DNA from: Aphelenchoides besseyi
Taxonomy: Eukaryota; Nematoda; Chromadorea; Rhabditida; Aphelenchoididae
DNA: 64,000 nt
Direction: 5' to 3'
Assembly (NCBI GenBank): GCA_024699855.1
Contig: JAMPIQ010000002.1
Coordinates: 6,882,001-6,946,000 of the forward strand
In this document: piece after piece, positions 23,180 to 35,900 of the stretch
How positions within the stretch are numbered: the first letter of the stretch is position 1
How the letters are laid out: every line of letters starts with the position of its first letter
Program-made: the position numbers and the translations under genes
Notes under the pieces: generated by a model
The model's database searches: none
Seen by the model: the letters and a program-made list of their open reading frames with translations, nothing else
Told to the model about the DNA's origin: nothing

Positions 23180-26100
23180 ATGTCGACCGCTCAACAACTG
23201 CAGGTTTGTAACAAAAATTCGAATCGAAAACTTGTTGTGAATTTAGAAAGCACTCGAAGAGAGAGCAAAAGAGATTCAGCAGCTTCAAAACAAACTCCAA
23301 CGAGCTGAAGCTGAAAAGTGAGTTTATTCGTTTGTACTGAAAATATTTTCACCGCTACATGAGTTTAATTCATTTACAACTGTTGTTTCTTGAAACAACC
23401 TCTTATTCTCGACTTTTCTCTTGAGATAACATAATCTCGACATGCGTATTTTTGTGTGTTGGGAGCAAGAGGAAAATGAGGTTGTTCGAACGGACAGAGG
23501 TCGAACGAAATGTCGCTCGTTTCCTTTTTAAAATCCGTTTCTTCGAAAGCCAAATGTCCACTTCGTACATGAGTGACAGATTAAAAAATGCCGAAAACTT
23601 TTTCTTTTGTGAAAATTGAGTAAAAATTTGTACGATTGTGAGTTATCCAATGATCGAATACTTTCGGTGAGCGCAATATGAGTCGTTTAGTTGAATAAGT
23701 GAATGGTTGGATAACATTCCACGTTTAGACAACGATGGGACGTGCAACGAAGAGCTCTCGAATCAAAACTACCAACCGATGTTCAAGCTCTTCAACGCCA
23801 AAAACGTGAACTCCAACAGCAACTGCAACGGGAGGAGAGCGAAAAAATGGAGCTTTTTAAGCAGGTCAGTGAATTTCCAAGAAGTTTGTGTATCTTTGCG
23901 CTAATCCATTATAAGGATACACATTGAATGGACTCACGCTGCTTTTCGCGTACATTCCTTTGCATTTTTGGTTTATATAGACCTGTCAATCGCAAAAACC
24001 AACTGCAAACCACTCTGCATTTACAGCGTTGTTACTATCGAATTTAACGTATTTTTTGTTTAGATCAACAAGTTGATTGGAGATTTGGCCGACATGCAAA
24101 CAAAAGCCGCTGAAGGTCCAGATCTCACCGACGTGAACGCACAACTCGAACTGCAGTTGCAACGGCTGAGTGCCGAGAACGCTCAATTGCGTGGGAATGC
24201 AGACGTTGCAGCTCAAAAACTGAAATTTGAATTGGAACAGAAACAATCGGACATCGAACGACTGTCGAAAACTCATCAATTAGAAGTCGGTCGTTTCACG
24301 CAGCAACTACGTGACTATCAAACACAATTGGACTCCAAAACAACCGCTTTAGAGTCCTTGAAGTCAGCAATACCGGTGGGTTTGACTTGATAATCGTAGT
24401 GTAATAGAGAACTTTAGTCTTCACGCGAAAACGAACTTGAAATCGAAGTTCGACAATTGAAAGCTGAACTGAACCAAAAGACACAAGCGACTAACGTGTT
24501 GGAATCTCAGCGCAACGAATTGCAACAACTGAAAGAGCGACATGACAAGGAAATGAATGAATTGAAAGCAAAGTTGAACGAAACAATTGAAAAGTCGCAG
24601 CAAGCAGATTCAACTCGACAGGAATTAGCCGAAGTTTTCGTAAGTAAACCTTGCTATTTGGTTGACTAAACTCATGACTTACAGGAGCATTTAGGCGTTC
24701 CTTCTACAAGTAATCTGAGTATGTTAAAAAGGCGAATAACTGCTCTTAAAACTGATGCAACTGAAGAAGCAGATCGAAGGTCAATTATTTCGATTGAAAT
24801 ATCAATAACATTTTTATTGTTTTAGACGAAAGATGGATATTGAACTTGACACTCTACGACAAACTTTGAACGCTTCTAACGCTGCACGACAAGAAATAAG
24901 TAGGCAGTTGCAAGAGTTGGCCGAGAAGAACGAAGAGCTACAACATGCTGAATCTTTGAAAGAAGAACTTCACACGTTGATGGAATCTTTGCGAGCTTCG
25001 AAGTCTGAGGTTGCAGCAAAGGAAATCGAAGTATCCGAATGGAGACGTAGAGCGATTAAGCACGAAGAAGAACGTGATCGTCTGATGTCCGATTTACAAA
25101 ACACAAGAAGTGCACTAGAAACCGCCGAACAATCTCTTGTGGCCCGTACGGTTGCTCCCGATTCGCATGAACTACTTCAACGACTGGAGAACGAGTTACG
25201 GGAAGCACGTAAAATTGCCGACAAAGAACGAGAAATTGCCAGAGCAGCTCAACAACAAAAAGAGCTTTTTGAGGAAGAACTAAGAGTTTTAGCTGAACGG
25301 GCAACAATCGCTGAAAACCAAGTTGCTGATTTTGAAGCGAGAGAAAGGATGCATAAAGAAAAAGAAGCTGAATATCGTGCTGCTGCCGACCAACGTAGAC
25401 TCGAGGACTTGCGACGTTTAAGAGAAGAACACAAGATCGAAACAGAACGATTACGCTCGGAATTCACGGCTGAAATTGAAGTTTTGAAAGGACGAGCAAA
25501 CAATGCAAATTCGGATTTACGTAGAGCTAAAGGCGAAATTGAACAAGAACGCAATTCGACTGTCGAAATGGAAGGTGAATTGAGACGACAATTGAAAGAG
25601 TTGAATGAAGAGCTGGAAACCGTTAGACGACAACGAGCTGAGCTCACGCAACAAAAGGACTCGGAACGTCGTGATGCAGAAGTTCGATTAACAAACGAAA
25701 TTAATCGGTGTGTTAGAATCGTGGTTGAGTTTGATTATCTTATTCTTTCAGTTTACGACAACGCGAATCCCAACTAAACGACGAACTTCAACACACTCGA
25801 GAATCAGTAAACAAGTTGCGTGAGCAGATCACTCAATTGGAATCCAAAGCGGCCATCGGAGATACAACGGCGGCTGATGATCGACAGCGATTGCAATCCG
25901 ATGTCTCCGAATTGTCTCAAATGAACGATGAGCTTCGAGAGACTGTTGCAACATTACAAAAAAGGCACGATGAAGAAATGCGTAATGTAAGTGACAGTTT
26001 TTATTACATCCATTATCGACTCCTTTCGACCTATCATTGACAAACTTCGTTATTTTTGTGTAATCGTACAATTCTGACGCAATATTTTTGTATAACCTGG

Positions 26101-27192
26101 TGGGTGTTGAAAACCAGTATTCAACGAAAATATCCGAATGTCCGTTTATTTTCTGTCATTTCGTCGACTCAGTTAATCCGCTGATCTTCAACTTTTGCGC
26201 TTTTCGTTTCAACCACTTTACTTTTCCATCTTGTTAGCCAATTTTACGCCTTAAATAGCTCTTTTATCGCCGATAGTAAATTTTGTAATCCAAGCATTTT
26301 AAAGGTAATTGCTCTCAATTACCGTCCGCAACGTTTGTCTGCATGTCGTTGTTTACATCATCCACAATCTTCTGTTCCTTCTTATAAGCGTAACTTCCAA
26401 TTGTTATACACCACAAAGATAGTTTCCTTCGAAGATTAATCTCGGGATCTTTAGATGCGCGACGAGCTGATTGAGAACGTTCGAAGGTTGTCCGATTTGC
26501 TCGAAGCCGAAAGTAAACGATTTCAATCGGCGTCAAATGAACGTGATCTATGGATGAGTGAAGCACAGCAACTGGAGAAGAAGATCGAAGATCTGCAGTC
26601 TCAGGTTCGCACTCAGCTTCCGACTATCAATGGTAGTGGAGATGCCGAGTTGAGAGCCAAAGTGATCGAGTTGACTGGCGAAAATGCAAAGTTGGCTGCC
26701 GAACTACTCAAACCGCAAAAATCGTCGAATAATAGGGAACTTCAACGACAATTTGAACAGTCGCAATTGAATTGGAATCGCGAACGAAAGGATTTGGAAG
26801 CGAAGATCTCCGAATTAAACAAAAGAATTGCACTTACACAGACGATTAATGGCCACAGGTGAGAATACTTGTTTTGCATCATACGTTGTTGCTTTTATAG
26901 TTCGAATGGTAATCCAACTCCAAAACCTAGAAAACTGAACGGTTTCAATTTGTCTCCGTCAAATGAAACCAGCGAGACGTCTTCCGCTGACGAATCAACT
27001 CCCAAAACAAAGTCTGCTCCTGAGGATTCGTCTAAGATGCAGGCTGAATTGGATAAGTAAGCAAGCATTTTAGTTTAGTATTCAATCTCATTGAACTTTA
27101 GACAAAAACGATTGATTAACGTTTTACGAAAGAAACTCCAACATCAACAGATTGAACGTGTTCAACAATCCCGAAGTTTTTGTACAACTTAA
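23180..27192 (+). CDS. Long coiled-coil protein of unknown family
   Basis: Eleven exons encode about 880 residues that are almost wholly coiled coil: heptad-rich, dominated by Glu, Gln, Lys, Leu and Arg, with very few Pro or Gly. The start is MSTAQQLQ followed by KALEERAKEIQQLQNK across the first intron. The main exon (about 24826-25708) encodes about 294 residues of uninterrupted heptads. A low-complexity Ser/Thr/Pro segment (SPSNETSETSSADESTP) breaks the coil near the C-terminus before a final basic helix ending RSFCTT. Two introns are unusually long for this locus (about 410 bp at 23318-23727 and about 465 bp near 25989-26454). No GRIP, kinase, motor or other domain is visible. A scaffold, golgin or centrosomal role is possible but unproven. 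Confidence 0.8.
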
Positions 27193-27526
27193 CAGCTTCG
27201 GTGGGTAATCCCAGTGTTCCGTTTGTGTACATACTGCACTCTTCTACATTTCCGGGTATTTCCTCTAAAAAAAGTTAGTCTACGGTCATTCAGTAAACAC
27301 TTAAAGCTGTTGTCTCTCTTGCCATAACATCTTAAGCTCATTTCCTTATGTCCAAAAATACTCTCGAAGTTCTACGCAATAAACTTTCTCACAACAAATT
27401 CACGATAAACGCAAATTTGCATTTCAAGTAAAAGCATCTGAAGCTTTAAACAAAACGAGAAATCAGTTTAATCGTCTTCGTCAAACGAGATTCGGTTGTT
27501 TCATCGATTCAAACGTTTGTTTCGCG
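27193..27526. other. Short intergenic spacer
   Basis: About 330 bp between two plus-strand genes. It should hold the coiled-coil gene's 3' UTR (AATAAA at about 27378-27383) and the leader of the next gene. Nothing else was seen. Confidence 0.4.
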
Positions 27527-27966
27527 ATGACCAACTTTGTCGACGTAACTATTTTGGCGTACGCCGCTGTGGTTTTTAACGGAATCCTAATTCTCAGTGC
27601 TAGTGCACTTCTCGGGGCGTTGATGTACATAATCAAACGTCAAGTAAGCAACGATTGAATTTCCATTCGATTACTTTGTTTCAGAGTTTGCCCGAGTTGT
27701 CCAAAATGGCTGCGCTTTTACCGAACATCTCCGAGAGTCTGAGCTACGCGGACGTTCCGATTGCCATTACAGCAATCATCGGATCACATATGCAAATTCC
27801 GTTGGAAGAAATTGCCGCCGAATATGCAAAGGATGCTCTCCAACGCAAGTCGATCGTAATCAACACGTTTCGCAAGGACATTGTTACCGAGACATTTCTT
27901 AACTCGTACCAATCTAAATTCATGCTTCAAGGTTATGCGGGTGAAGAGCTGCTTGCTGTCCGTTAA
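27527..27966 (+). CDS. Small single-pass membrane protein, unknown
   Basis: Two exons (27527-27643, 27685-27966) around a 41-nt intron encode 132 residues. Residues 6-35 are one hydrophobic segment (ILAYAAVVFNGILILSASAL) ending in a basic IIKRQ, consistent with a signal anchor. The rest is soluble and helical, with a PLEEIAAEYAKDALQRKS stretch. It is followed by a polyadenylation signal AATAAA at 27981-27986, which supports a real transcript. I do not recognise the family. It lies 335 bp downstream of the coiled-coil gene on the same strand, so operon-style co-transcription is possible. Confidence 0.6.
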
Positions 27967-29123
27967 TTGTCTTCAATTCAAATAAACATTTTTGAATTTT
28001 GGACAAGAGATCGAATTTGAGAGACTCGAGTTTGGGATTATCTTCAACATAGCCTGACCTCCGACTCAGCGCGTTACCTCAAAGTCGGCCTGTGAGTTGG
28101 TCCATTAGTCAAGTGCGCGTTCTGTTCAAAAAAAGGCGCATGTTTTGTTTGCTCTTCGGATTGAACGCACAAAAATGATCGATGAATGGGCCAAAAGTTT
28201 CCTACGCGTTTCCGTTCGACCTCCCAAAAATAGAAATGGGAAGTTGCCTTCCATTTGCCAATACCTAAACACAATGGATTACGCGTTAAGAGTAACAACT
28301 CAGCACGATCCGAAAGTTACGTTTGACGGTTTCCGCTCTACCGTATAAGTCGAGTGGCTAATTAATAAGCGACCGTATCTCTTCGGCAGGTGGTTTGACC
28401 ATCAACACGATTACTGTGGAGCTAAAAGATCGTAGTATGAAACTCTTGGTTGTATTGGTAATCAGAGTATAGAACTTAAGACGGCGGCATGGCCATTGAT
28501 CTTGAGAACAAAATGGAAATCCGAATTTTTGCTTTTGATTCGCCGGTCCACTCGAAAAGTTTCGGTTTTACATTCGATTGCAGTAAACGAAATAAATTTA
28601 TTCTACGGAAACGCGAGTTAAACGGCGACAACGATCATCAATTAACTGTGGTTGATTATGACATGCGAGAAATGTACAATATTGCGAGAAGAGAAACAAT
28701 TGATTCGACGTTCTTGAAAGCTGTGAAACTGGTTTAGATTAAAGCGATCGTGAGTTTGTGGAAACAAAATGTTTCGATTAGTAGGTTACCCGTAAGTCGA
28801 AATACGATTCGAAATGCACGATTGAATGGAATTCGCTGTTAACAAACTGAAATGCAAAGCTAAGATGTGAAATCGGGACTATTCGATGCAATTTGGCATT
28901 TTAACTAACGGAAATATCTGAATTCTAAACACGAGTTAATGGAAACAAAAGGCAATTACGACCGCACAAACAAACGAAATCAACGCCCAAGTGCATCAAA
29001 GGTCGGCGGCACTATCTGGATTGCTTGGACTAAAATACGAGTTTAGAAGTAATTTCATTTGAAACAACAGGAAAAAGGGAACGGACAGACAGAAGGAGTT
29101 AAACAGAAAGCCACTTTTAAAGC
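27967..29123. other. Intergenic region with one weak open frame
   Basis: Between the small membrane-protein gene and the 3' end of the forkhead gene. A single-exon frame at 28490-28737 (plus, 82 codons, start MAIDLENKMEIRIFAFDSPV) has a protein-like composition but no homolog I recognise and no splice signals. Another at 28139-28348 is less convincing. The rest is AT-rich and featureless. Confidence 0.35.
28490..28737 (+). CDS. Candidate short protein of 82 residues (weak)
   Basis: Starts ATGGCCATTGAT, a reasonable Kozak context, and stays open for 82 codons. The composition is balanced, with alternating hydrophobic and charged residues (MEIRIFAFDSP, HQLTVVDYDMREMYNI). There is no signal peptide, repeat or known motif. 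It stands alone, about 520 bp downstream of a polyadenylation signal. It could be a small gene, a remnant exon or chance. Confidence 0.22.
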
Positions 29124-32100
29124 TTATGCATCTGGAGCGTACCTATAAACCGTGTGTTGTGGATACGCGGTTGGATGATAGTCCGTTGAAATGGAGTTCT
29201 GGTTTTGCTGTTGATTAACGTACATGGTTGGAGGATAATAGTTGTCGATAATCTTCGGAAGTGTGTTGAAGTTGAAATTCGTTGATGTCAAATTGGAAAG
29301 TTGAGTCGGAATGTCGAGCGCATTAGTCGCCCCAACAGTCTGGTAAAACTGAGAGTTGGGATAAAAGTAGGTTGAAAACTGAAAAATGAATGTCAATTGA
29401 TTGAGTTATTTCACGCGAACTCACTTGTCCAACCGACGAAATAACCGAAGTTGCCGCTTGTTGTGATTCGGAAGTTTGAATGGTTGTTGGTGATTCCATT
29501 TGGTTCATTTCAAACTGAGACTGAGCCAATTCTTGAGTTCCGTTGATTAAACCATTTCGTTGGGTTTGTTCCGGCGAAACACCAACCACTTCGATAGGAG
29601 CGCCATGCGAATTTTGAACAATCATAATCGGAGTTGTGGCGTTTTGAGATGCAACACTTGGATCCGATTGCTAAAACACCGCATTAAAATGAATTTTATG
29701 TTAACCGCAAACCTCAAGTCGATGTGTAGACGATGGACTGGTGTTGTTGAGTTCGTCTTGTTTTGCGTTGATTCCATTCAAATCGATGTTGATTCCATCG
29801 TCGTCTGTTTTGAACTCTTGCTTAATTGTGGCACTGTCATCATAGACAATCGGATGTTGTTGACGTCCCATCTTGACCACACGCTCCTGAAACAAAGAAG
29901 AATGAGATTGAGCGAAACCAAACACAAACCTTTTTCTTTCGTCCACCTGTGCCTTGACTGTTCGGCAATTTGAATCGTTTTTGTCTTCTCAAAAAACAGC
30001 CATTTTCGAACATATCACCACAACTAAAGTTGATAGTTTTATTGATCAAAAGAAAAGAACTCACAGTTCGTGCAACGTCCAGAAGCTGCCTTTTCCAGGC
30101 TTGTCGGATGGCCTGAAGATGCAATTAGCAATGTTTGTCTTTTGGATCTATACCTTGGGACCTTAACAAAACAATCGTTAAAACTCAACGAATGACGAAT
30201 TGAGTTTTGCCAACTGCAACGTTGATTGTGATTTCGATAGAACGGAAATATCTCCATGATGAAGTTGTAGATTTCATTTAAGGTCAGACGTTTGTGTTCG
30301 GAACGTTGAATTGCCATTGAGATAAGTGAAATATACGAATACGGGGGTTTTGAGCTGCCGTAATTGCCCCCCGGATTTCGTTGAATTTTTTCCTACAAAC
30401 ACAATTGTTCGACTATAAGATCTTTGTTGACTAACCAATTCGGCTTCGGTAAGTGTCTGTTGACCATCTTGATTGTTGTTACGATAGCGACGGCTATGAG
30501 AGGTAGAAACTGTGGAGCCAGTTGAGGTATTCGCGTCATCTACAAGATCGGTTGACGTCAATGGAGAAGTCGATTCCAATTGAGCAGTGGTTAGACTAGT
30601 TGGTACTTGACTCATTGACATTGAAAACTGATAGGCCGCCGCTGCAGCGGCTGGTTGTTGAAGTTGAGCGGCTGCAGCTGCGGCGGCCGTATTGTACGTT
30701 TGATTGTAAGTGACTGATGGACAGTAGAGTGAAGATGAGAGTGCATTTGCTGGGTAGGAATAGGCTGCTTGATAGGAGTAATTGGGCATCATGTTGGCGT
30801 AGTCCTGAGCAGTAGCAGAGCCCATTGCTTGGAACTGAAAATCAATGTCAGAAGTCACGAATATTTCGGAGTTGTTTTTGCTATTTTATGAAAGTACTGT
30901 ACGAAGCGTATACTCGATTTTTCTCTTCCGGTAAATCGACCGCGAGTTTCCAAAAAGTCGAAGGGCCGCAAAATGAGCCCACGGGCCGTCGATTTGTCGG
31001 AAAGTCGCGTGGGGCGTGGAATCGATCGTGATGATTCACGAGCGGTTAGAGACGCCCGGCGGCGCTCGGCTGGTAGTGAAGCAGTGGAATATGGAGAACG
31101 CGAAGTTGCCATTCGGCTGACTAGAAATTCCCCTCACTCGCCCTTCGTCGTCGCATTTTCCGCGCGTCATTCGCTCGTCCCGCATCAAATCCAACCACCA
31201 AAAACGCCCACGTTTCTTTACCGTAGCCAATGGCGTTTTCGGGATAATCAAAAAAAGCGGACATAAAAGCGACGCAAGCCAGAGAAACGTGGTTGGTAAT
31301 TTTGGACAAAAGTTAAACAACTAATTCGTGACGCAGAGGTCAGAGCCAAAACGTCGAGTTTACACCTTCGAGGCGCTCAACATCGCCAAACCAAAAGCGC
31401 GAAATCGGCGCATTTGTGCAATTTTATGGCCCCCATCTTCTCGTCACAACACACGTCTTTCATCTCATTGTACTCCGTGCGACTCGTAAAAACGCGCCGC
31501 TCTACGGTAACAATCCGGATACGCGAAAAAAGCGTCTTGCATACGATACGCGATTTCGGATTTGACTGCAAATTAGCTGTTTTCTGATATTCGCTGAGAA
31601 TGACCATTAGAAGACTATCGCTGTGTCTTTATCGGAACAATTCCAATTGCAAACTTCCGAGTAAACAAATCAGTCCAATTCAAACATCACAAAGATTTAC
31701 AACAAACACATTTCGCAAATAAAAAGCGAAACTGTTTGGCGTGAAAGACAATCGAGTGATAAGCTCCGAAGTTCAGAAAGAGCGAACAGACAAATGAATT
31801 GGTAGCCAGAAGACAGCTAACAGCGAAGTGGAGGTTCTCGATTGTTACCATCGACGAATTTTGGAATTCGAGTTTGCTCGAACTTCAACAACCGCAAACT
31901 GCCAAGAATTCGCAAATCGAAAATGACCGACCGCCGTTGCTTCGGTTGTTCTTATCAGTTTGTTTCCGTTCTCTTCACATGATGCCGTTTGGTGCCGCTC
32001 AACTCATCGTCATTTTCCTTCTTTCGTTCGCTGTCAACGGCTGGTGATAAGATACGCGTTGACTTTCAATTGAGATCGTGTTTGAAGCGTGTAAGACCTT

Positions 32101-32941
32101 TACTAGACAATTCAACACTGAAGTTATTGTTCTTTAGAGCACAAACGTAATGTCAGTTCGTAACTGTTCAAAACTGCAAACAAATTGTGAGGGTCATTCA
32201 AGAAAAAACAAACAAATGGGTGGTCGCAAGCTCATCGAAGTTTTTTCTAAACTGCGATCTCCGGTTGTGTTTACATGTTTACACAAAACAACAACAAAAT
32301 TAGTCGTTCTTGTGCACATATTTGCTTCTCCTTCACGTGGAGTTCGATTACGTTGCCAATCGAACTTTGCTTAACCCCCGCCCTTCTTGTTTTCCATTAT
32401 GTCAATATTTATCTCTGACAAACAGTAATGTTTGTTGGCTCCTCCCGTCGCCGCCGGTAGACTTAACGGCATCAGCGGCAAGTGTTTGGCCTGTCCACAA
32501 AATATTTACATTGCGAACAAACAAAAAAACAAAATTGCTCGACAAATCAACCAAGTCCACGCCCAAACAGTCGAAGACGACGAATCGTCTTTTCATCAGT
32601 TCGTATTTCGCATCGGACTTTGCTGCGAATTTACTCTTCGACGAAAACTATTCCAATTTCTGTGTTTTTGAGGCGTGTATTCTGAATGTGTTTTCTGCTT
32701 CACATCAACAATCTTCTTGATGTCGTCGTTCTCGACGTTTGCGCGCAGTTTTCCACAAAAACGACAGAAGTTCGCTCACCGAATTCTGATATAAGCTGGT
32801 TGCGTCCAAGACGCTCGATGCATTCGTCGAGGAGATTTGAAGATTCTGAAGCAGCGGGAGTCCTTGAAGCCCATTGGGTAAAGCGCCGGAAAGGCCGTTG
32901 GGTAAACCGTTGGAAAGGTTGTTGGGTAGATTGGGATTCAT
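29124..32941 (-). CDS. pha-4: FoxA/PHA-4 forkhead transcription factor
   Basis: Pioneer transcription factor of gut and pharynx in other animals. Eight exons, about 550 residues. Exon 1 (32780-32941) encodes [17 protein letters not shown] and ends in a GTGAGC donor; it joins in frame across a 1945-bp intron to exon 2 at 30834 (FQAMGS). Exon 2 is rich in Ala, Gln, Tyr and Ser with two poly-Ala tracts. The forkhead domain runs [62 protein letters not shown] and [15 protein letters not shown], the last being FoxA-specific. Two extra residues (Cys-Ser) precede WQNSIRH. The C-terminus is Gln/Asn/Ser/Tyr-rich. The ATG at 30825 in exon 2 could serve a shorter isoform. Confidence 0.9.
30835..32779. 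other. First intron of the FoxA gene (1.9 kb)
   Basis: About 45 times the usual intron length here. The donor is GTGAGC at the exon 1 end and the acceptor TTTTCAG precedes exon 2. It likely contains an internal promoter for the exon-2 isoform and enhancers. Both strands carry Arg/Ser-rich open frames of 60-130 codons that overlap each other without splice logic, so I do not call genes. Confidence 0.5.
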
Positions 32942-35900
32942 GAGGTCGATATTCGAGCGTCAGTTTGCGTCTTGAAAGCTTCGCAGTAAACTGATGACTA
33001 GCTCTTGTCGAACTGACTCCTGAAATGAACTGCGAATTAGAAACACAAGTTGCACGATAAGAACGTCAACGCGTGGCATCAATTTGCACGAGAACATTGA
33101 AATGAGATTTTGCCGTCCGGTTGTAAACGTGTTTTTGGACGTTCGACAGACGCCATTGGTTGGGAATTTGGTGTACGCGTGCGCGATAAAAACGTGAAAT
33201 CGGCGGCCAACCGATGTTGACTGCGTGGATTGGAGGAAAACGATGAGAGACAGACTGTGAGAGGCTGCGGCCAAAAGGCCTCGAGGCGCAGGTGCGCTGC
33301 TTTCACGCAACAGAAAAGTGCGTTTTGTGTTCGCGATTTTCTTTGCAGGGCGCAAAGGACGACGAAGGACGAGGAGAATCGTTTTCTGCGTGGAAAAGAA
33401 ATTCCGCTGACGTCCCACGTAGGTTGCCAGCCGCGCATTGAAGGATGCACAAAGAGAGTGAACAAAAACCCGACGACCGTTAGACTCGCGCTCAGCTTTC
33501 GGGACGTGAACAAAACTAACGGAAGAGGTCGATTATTGAGAGTCCGGTTATGAGTGTGATTTCGAGTTACGGTCATAAGTGACAGTAACAGAAGTGAGTT
33601 GATAATGGCCCGAGATATACAGTAGAAAGAACTGTAGAGTATCGTATTTCAGTGAAATGTACGATGCAATCGAAATGACAGTTAAATGGAAGTAATTAGC
33701 AAATTTGAAGAAGGGATTAAGTTCTGTATACGGATGTTGTCGTTGAGTAAAACCTAGTGCTCAAGTGGTTTCCATTTCAAAGCGGACAAAGAGAACGGGA
33801 GTCGAAAGGGAGCGAAAAGTGGGTGCCGACAGTAAGCGAACGTCGCTGGTTGGCTGAAGTGGGAAGAACGAGCAGAATAAGGAGATCGCCGCTTTTGGGA
33901 TTTGAAACGGAGATGAGTTTGAATTTGGTTGTTTCAAACAAGGCTCGCAAACTAATTCGATAAACAGAAACTAAAATGGTCGATTGAATCAAGTAATGAA
34001 TCACTTGTTTCAGTCCACCCATTTTCCTGTTGATTTTCGATCACACCAATTACAGAGGTCAATAGTGGTTGATTGTTCTTTGTGTTTATCATTCTCATCA
34101 ATGTGATCGGTCAAACTTTCATACAATAAACGTTCATCTTTTTTCTCACGGACGACCTGTTAGCAAACAAAAGTGACCTTCTACTACGTAGTTCCTACGT
34201 CTTGCAATGCAAATACGAGACTCTCGTACGCGGTTTTATCAATACGTTTCGGCCAATCCGTTCCACCTTCATAGGCGAAAAGGTGAAACAACGTGAGTTA
34301 GACGGTCTCGCGTCGCCACTGAAAATGAATGCAAACAAACCGGACGGTCCGAGACGTTGTGAAGAGTCGAAAGGGCCGGTCGGAGGTTCTCGTCAATTCT
34401 TCGCCCGAGCACCTCAACTCCAACCAAACGCCATTCGATACCTCACTCCTCAATTTTCTATCCGACATCGCTGCCACAATTTTGCTGTTGACCACAGCAC
34501 ATTCAGCACAAAAACGTCGCAAATGCATTAATTGTAATCGCATAAACCGACTGCTTCCAATTTGTTAGCGATAAGAAAGAAGGCTTACAGCAGGCAATAC
34601 AAGTGGATTTGTGGCTCATCGACCAATTGCAGCACGAACTTCAGTGGCAATCTTAGATTGTGTTCTGCGGACTATCTGCTCGTGATTCACGATGTTTGTT
34701 TAGATCAGAAGAAAATGTTCAAAACTGATTCATCGACACTTATCGATAACAACTTCAAAGTTCTACTCGGCAAATTGCAGCTAAAAAACTTTGGCCAAGT
34801 AACCAGCTTCGCGAACATCTTCAACGCGCAGAAGCGGAAAGACGAAAGGTGAAGTGATTAGACCGCGTATTTGCTTAGTTTTATTTACATCGCAATCAAA
34901 CAAACAACAAAAACCAACAACCACTTGCTAATTGTAAATATTGACAGATTTGACGTAATGCGCGTGAGAATCTTTAAGTTCCCAGGATATTCAAAGGATG
35001 TCAACGAATCAAGTGAAAGCACTGGATAAACGTACACATCGACTTTTGGATGTCAACATAAAGAGAAATAAGCGATAGACCCGTAAACTGAACTGCACAA
35101 CCGTAGAGTCACAGAACTGGGAAACGGCGAATCGATTGGCCGTCCGCTTTTTGACTCTACGGCCAAAAATTTTCGTTCGTTGTTGATTCGCGTCCGCTCA
35201 TAGAAAACCGTTGAGACCACCGGCCGACTGCACAAAATCGATGGAAACAGGCGTGTGCACGGTGAATAAGTAAGGGAAGGATGAATCAGACACCTTGGGC
35301 AACACTGAGGGTCGGATCGTAATCATGAAGATGCTGAAGCTCCAACTTAAAGTGAGCAATCGTAAAAAACCCTTGGATTGCATCAATTAAAACAAACTTA
35401 AGTGTCCTATTAACCTTAGTATTGAAAGTATAATGTCAAAAATAGAAGGGAAACCCAACTGAATTTCAAAGTTGGAAAGCAAGTGACTCAACATTGTCGA
35501 CTGGTCAACTAAACGTTGATAAGAAAGATAGCGACCGCGCTTGAAGACGAGTATTTTAGCCAATTTTTTCGATTTCTATTTCCACTTACTTCTAGAATGT
35601 TTCTTACACAGTGGTTATGATCTCGAACTAATCGTCAGATTCGCTTAAGTTTCCCCCACCAATACAAATCGTTTAGTTATCTTTCGAATTTGGTTGTGAC
35701 GTTGCCCGTGAATGACCTCAAGAAGACGATTTCAACTGCAAACAAAGAAAAGCAAACTCGACTGAAATTGTAAACATAAATTGCAAATAAGAAAACACGC
35801 AAACATACGCGCAACAAACGTCCGGTTATTTACATGGCAAACAGGAGGCTCACTGATTAGCAAGAAAATAGAGGACTATCACGTATGTAAACAAAGTTGA

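Noticed and set aside
32960..33576. Overlapping minus-strand frames of 152 and 165 codons upstream of FoxA
   Set aside because: Two frames overlap on the same strand with similar composition. There are no motifs and no splice partners.
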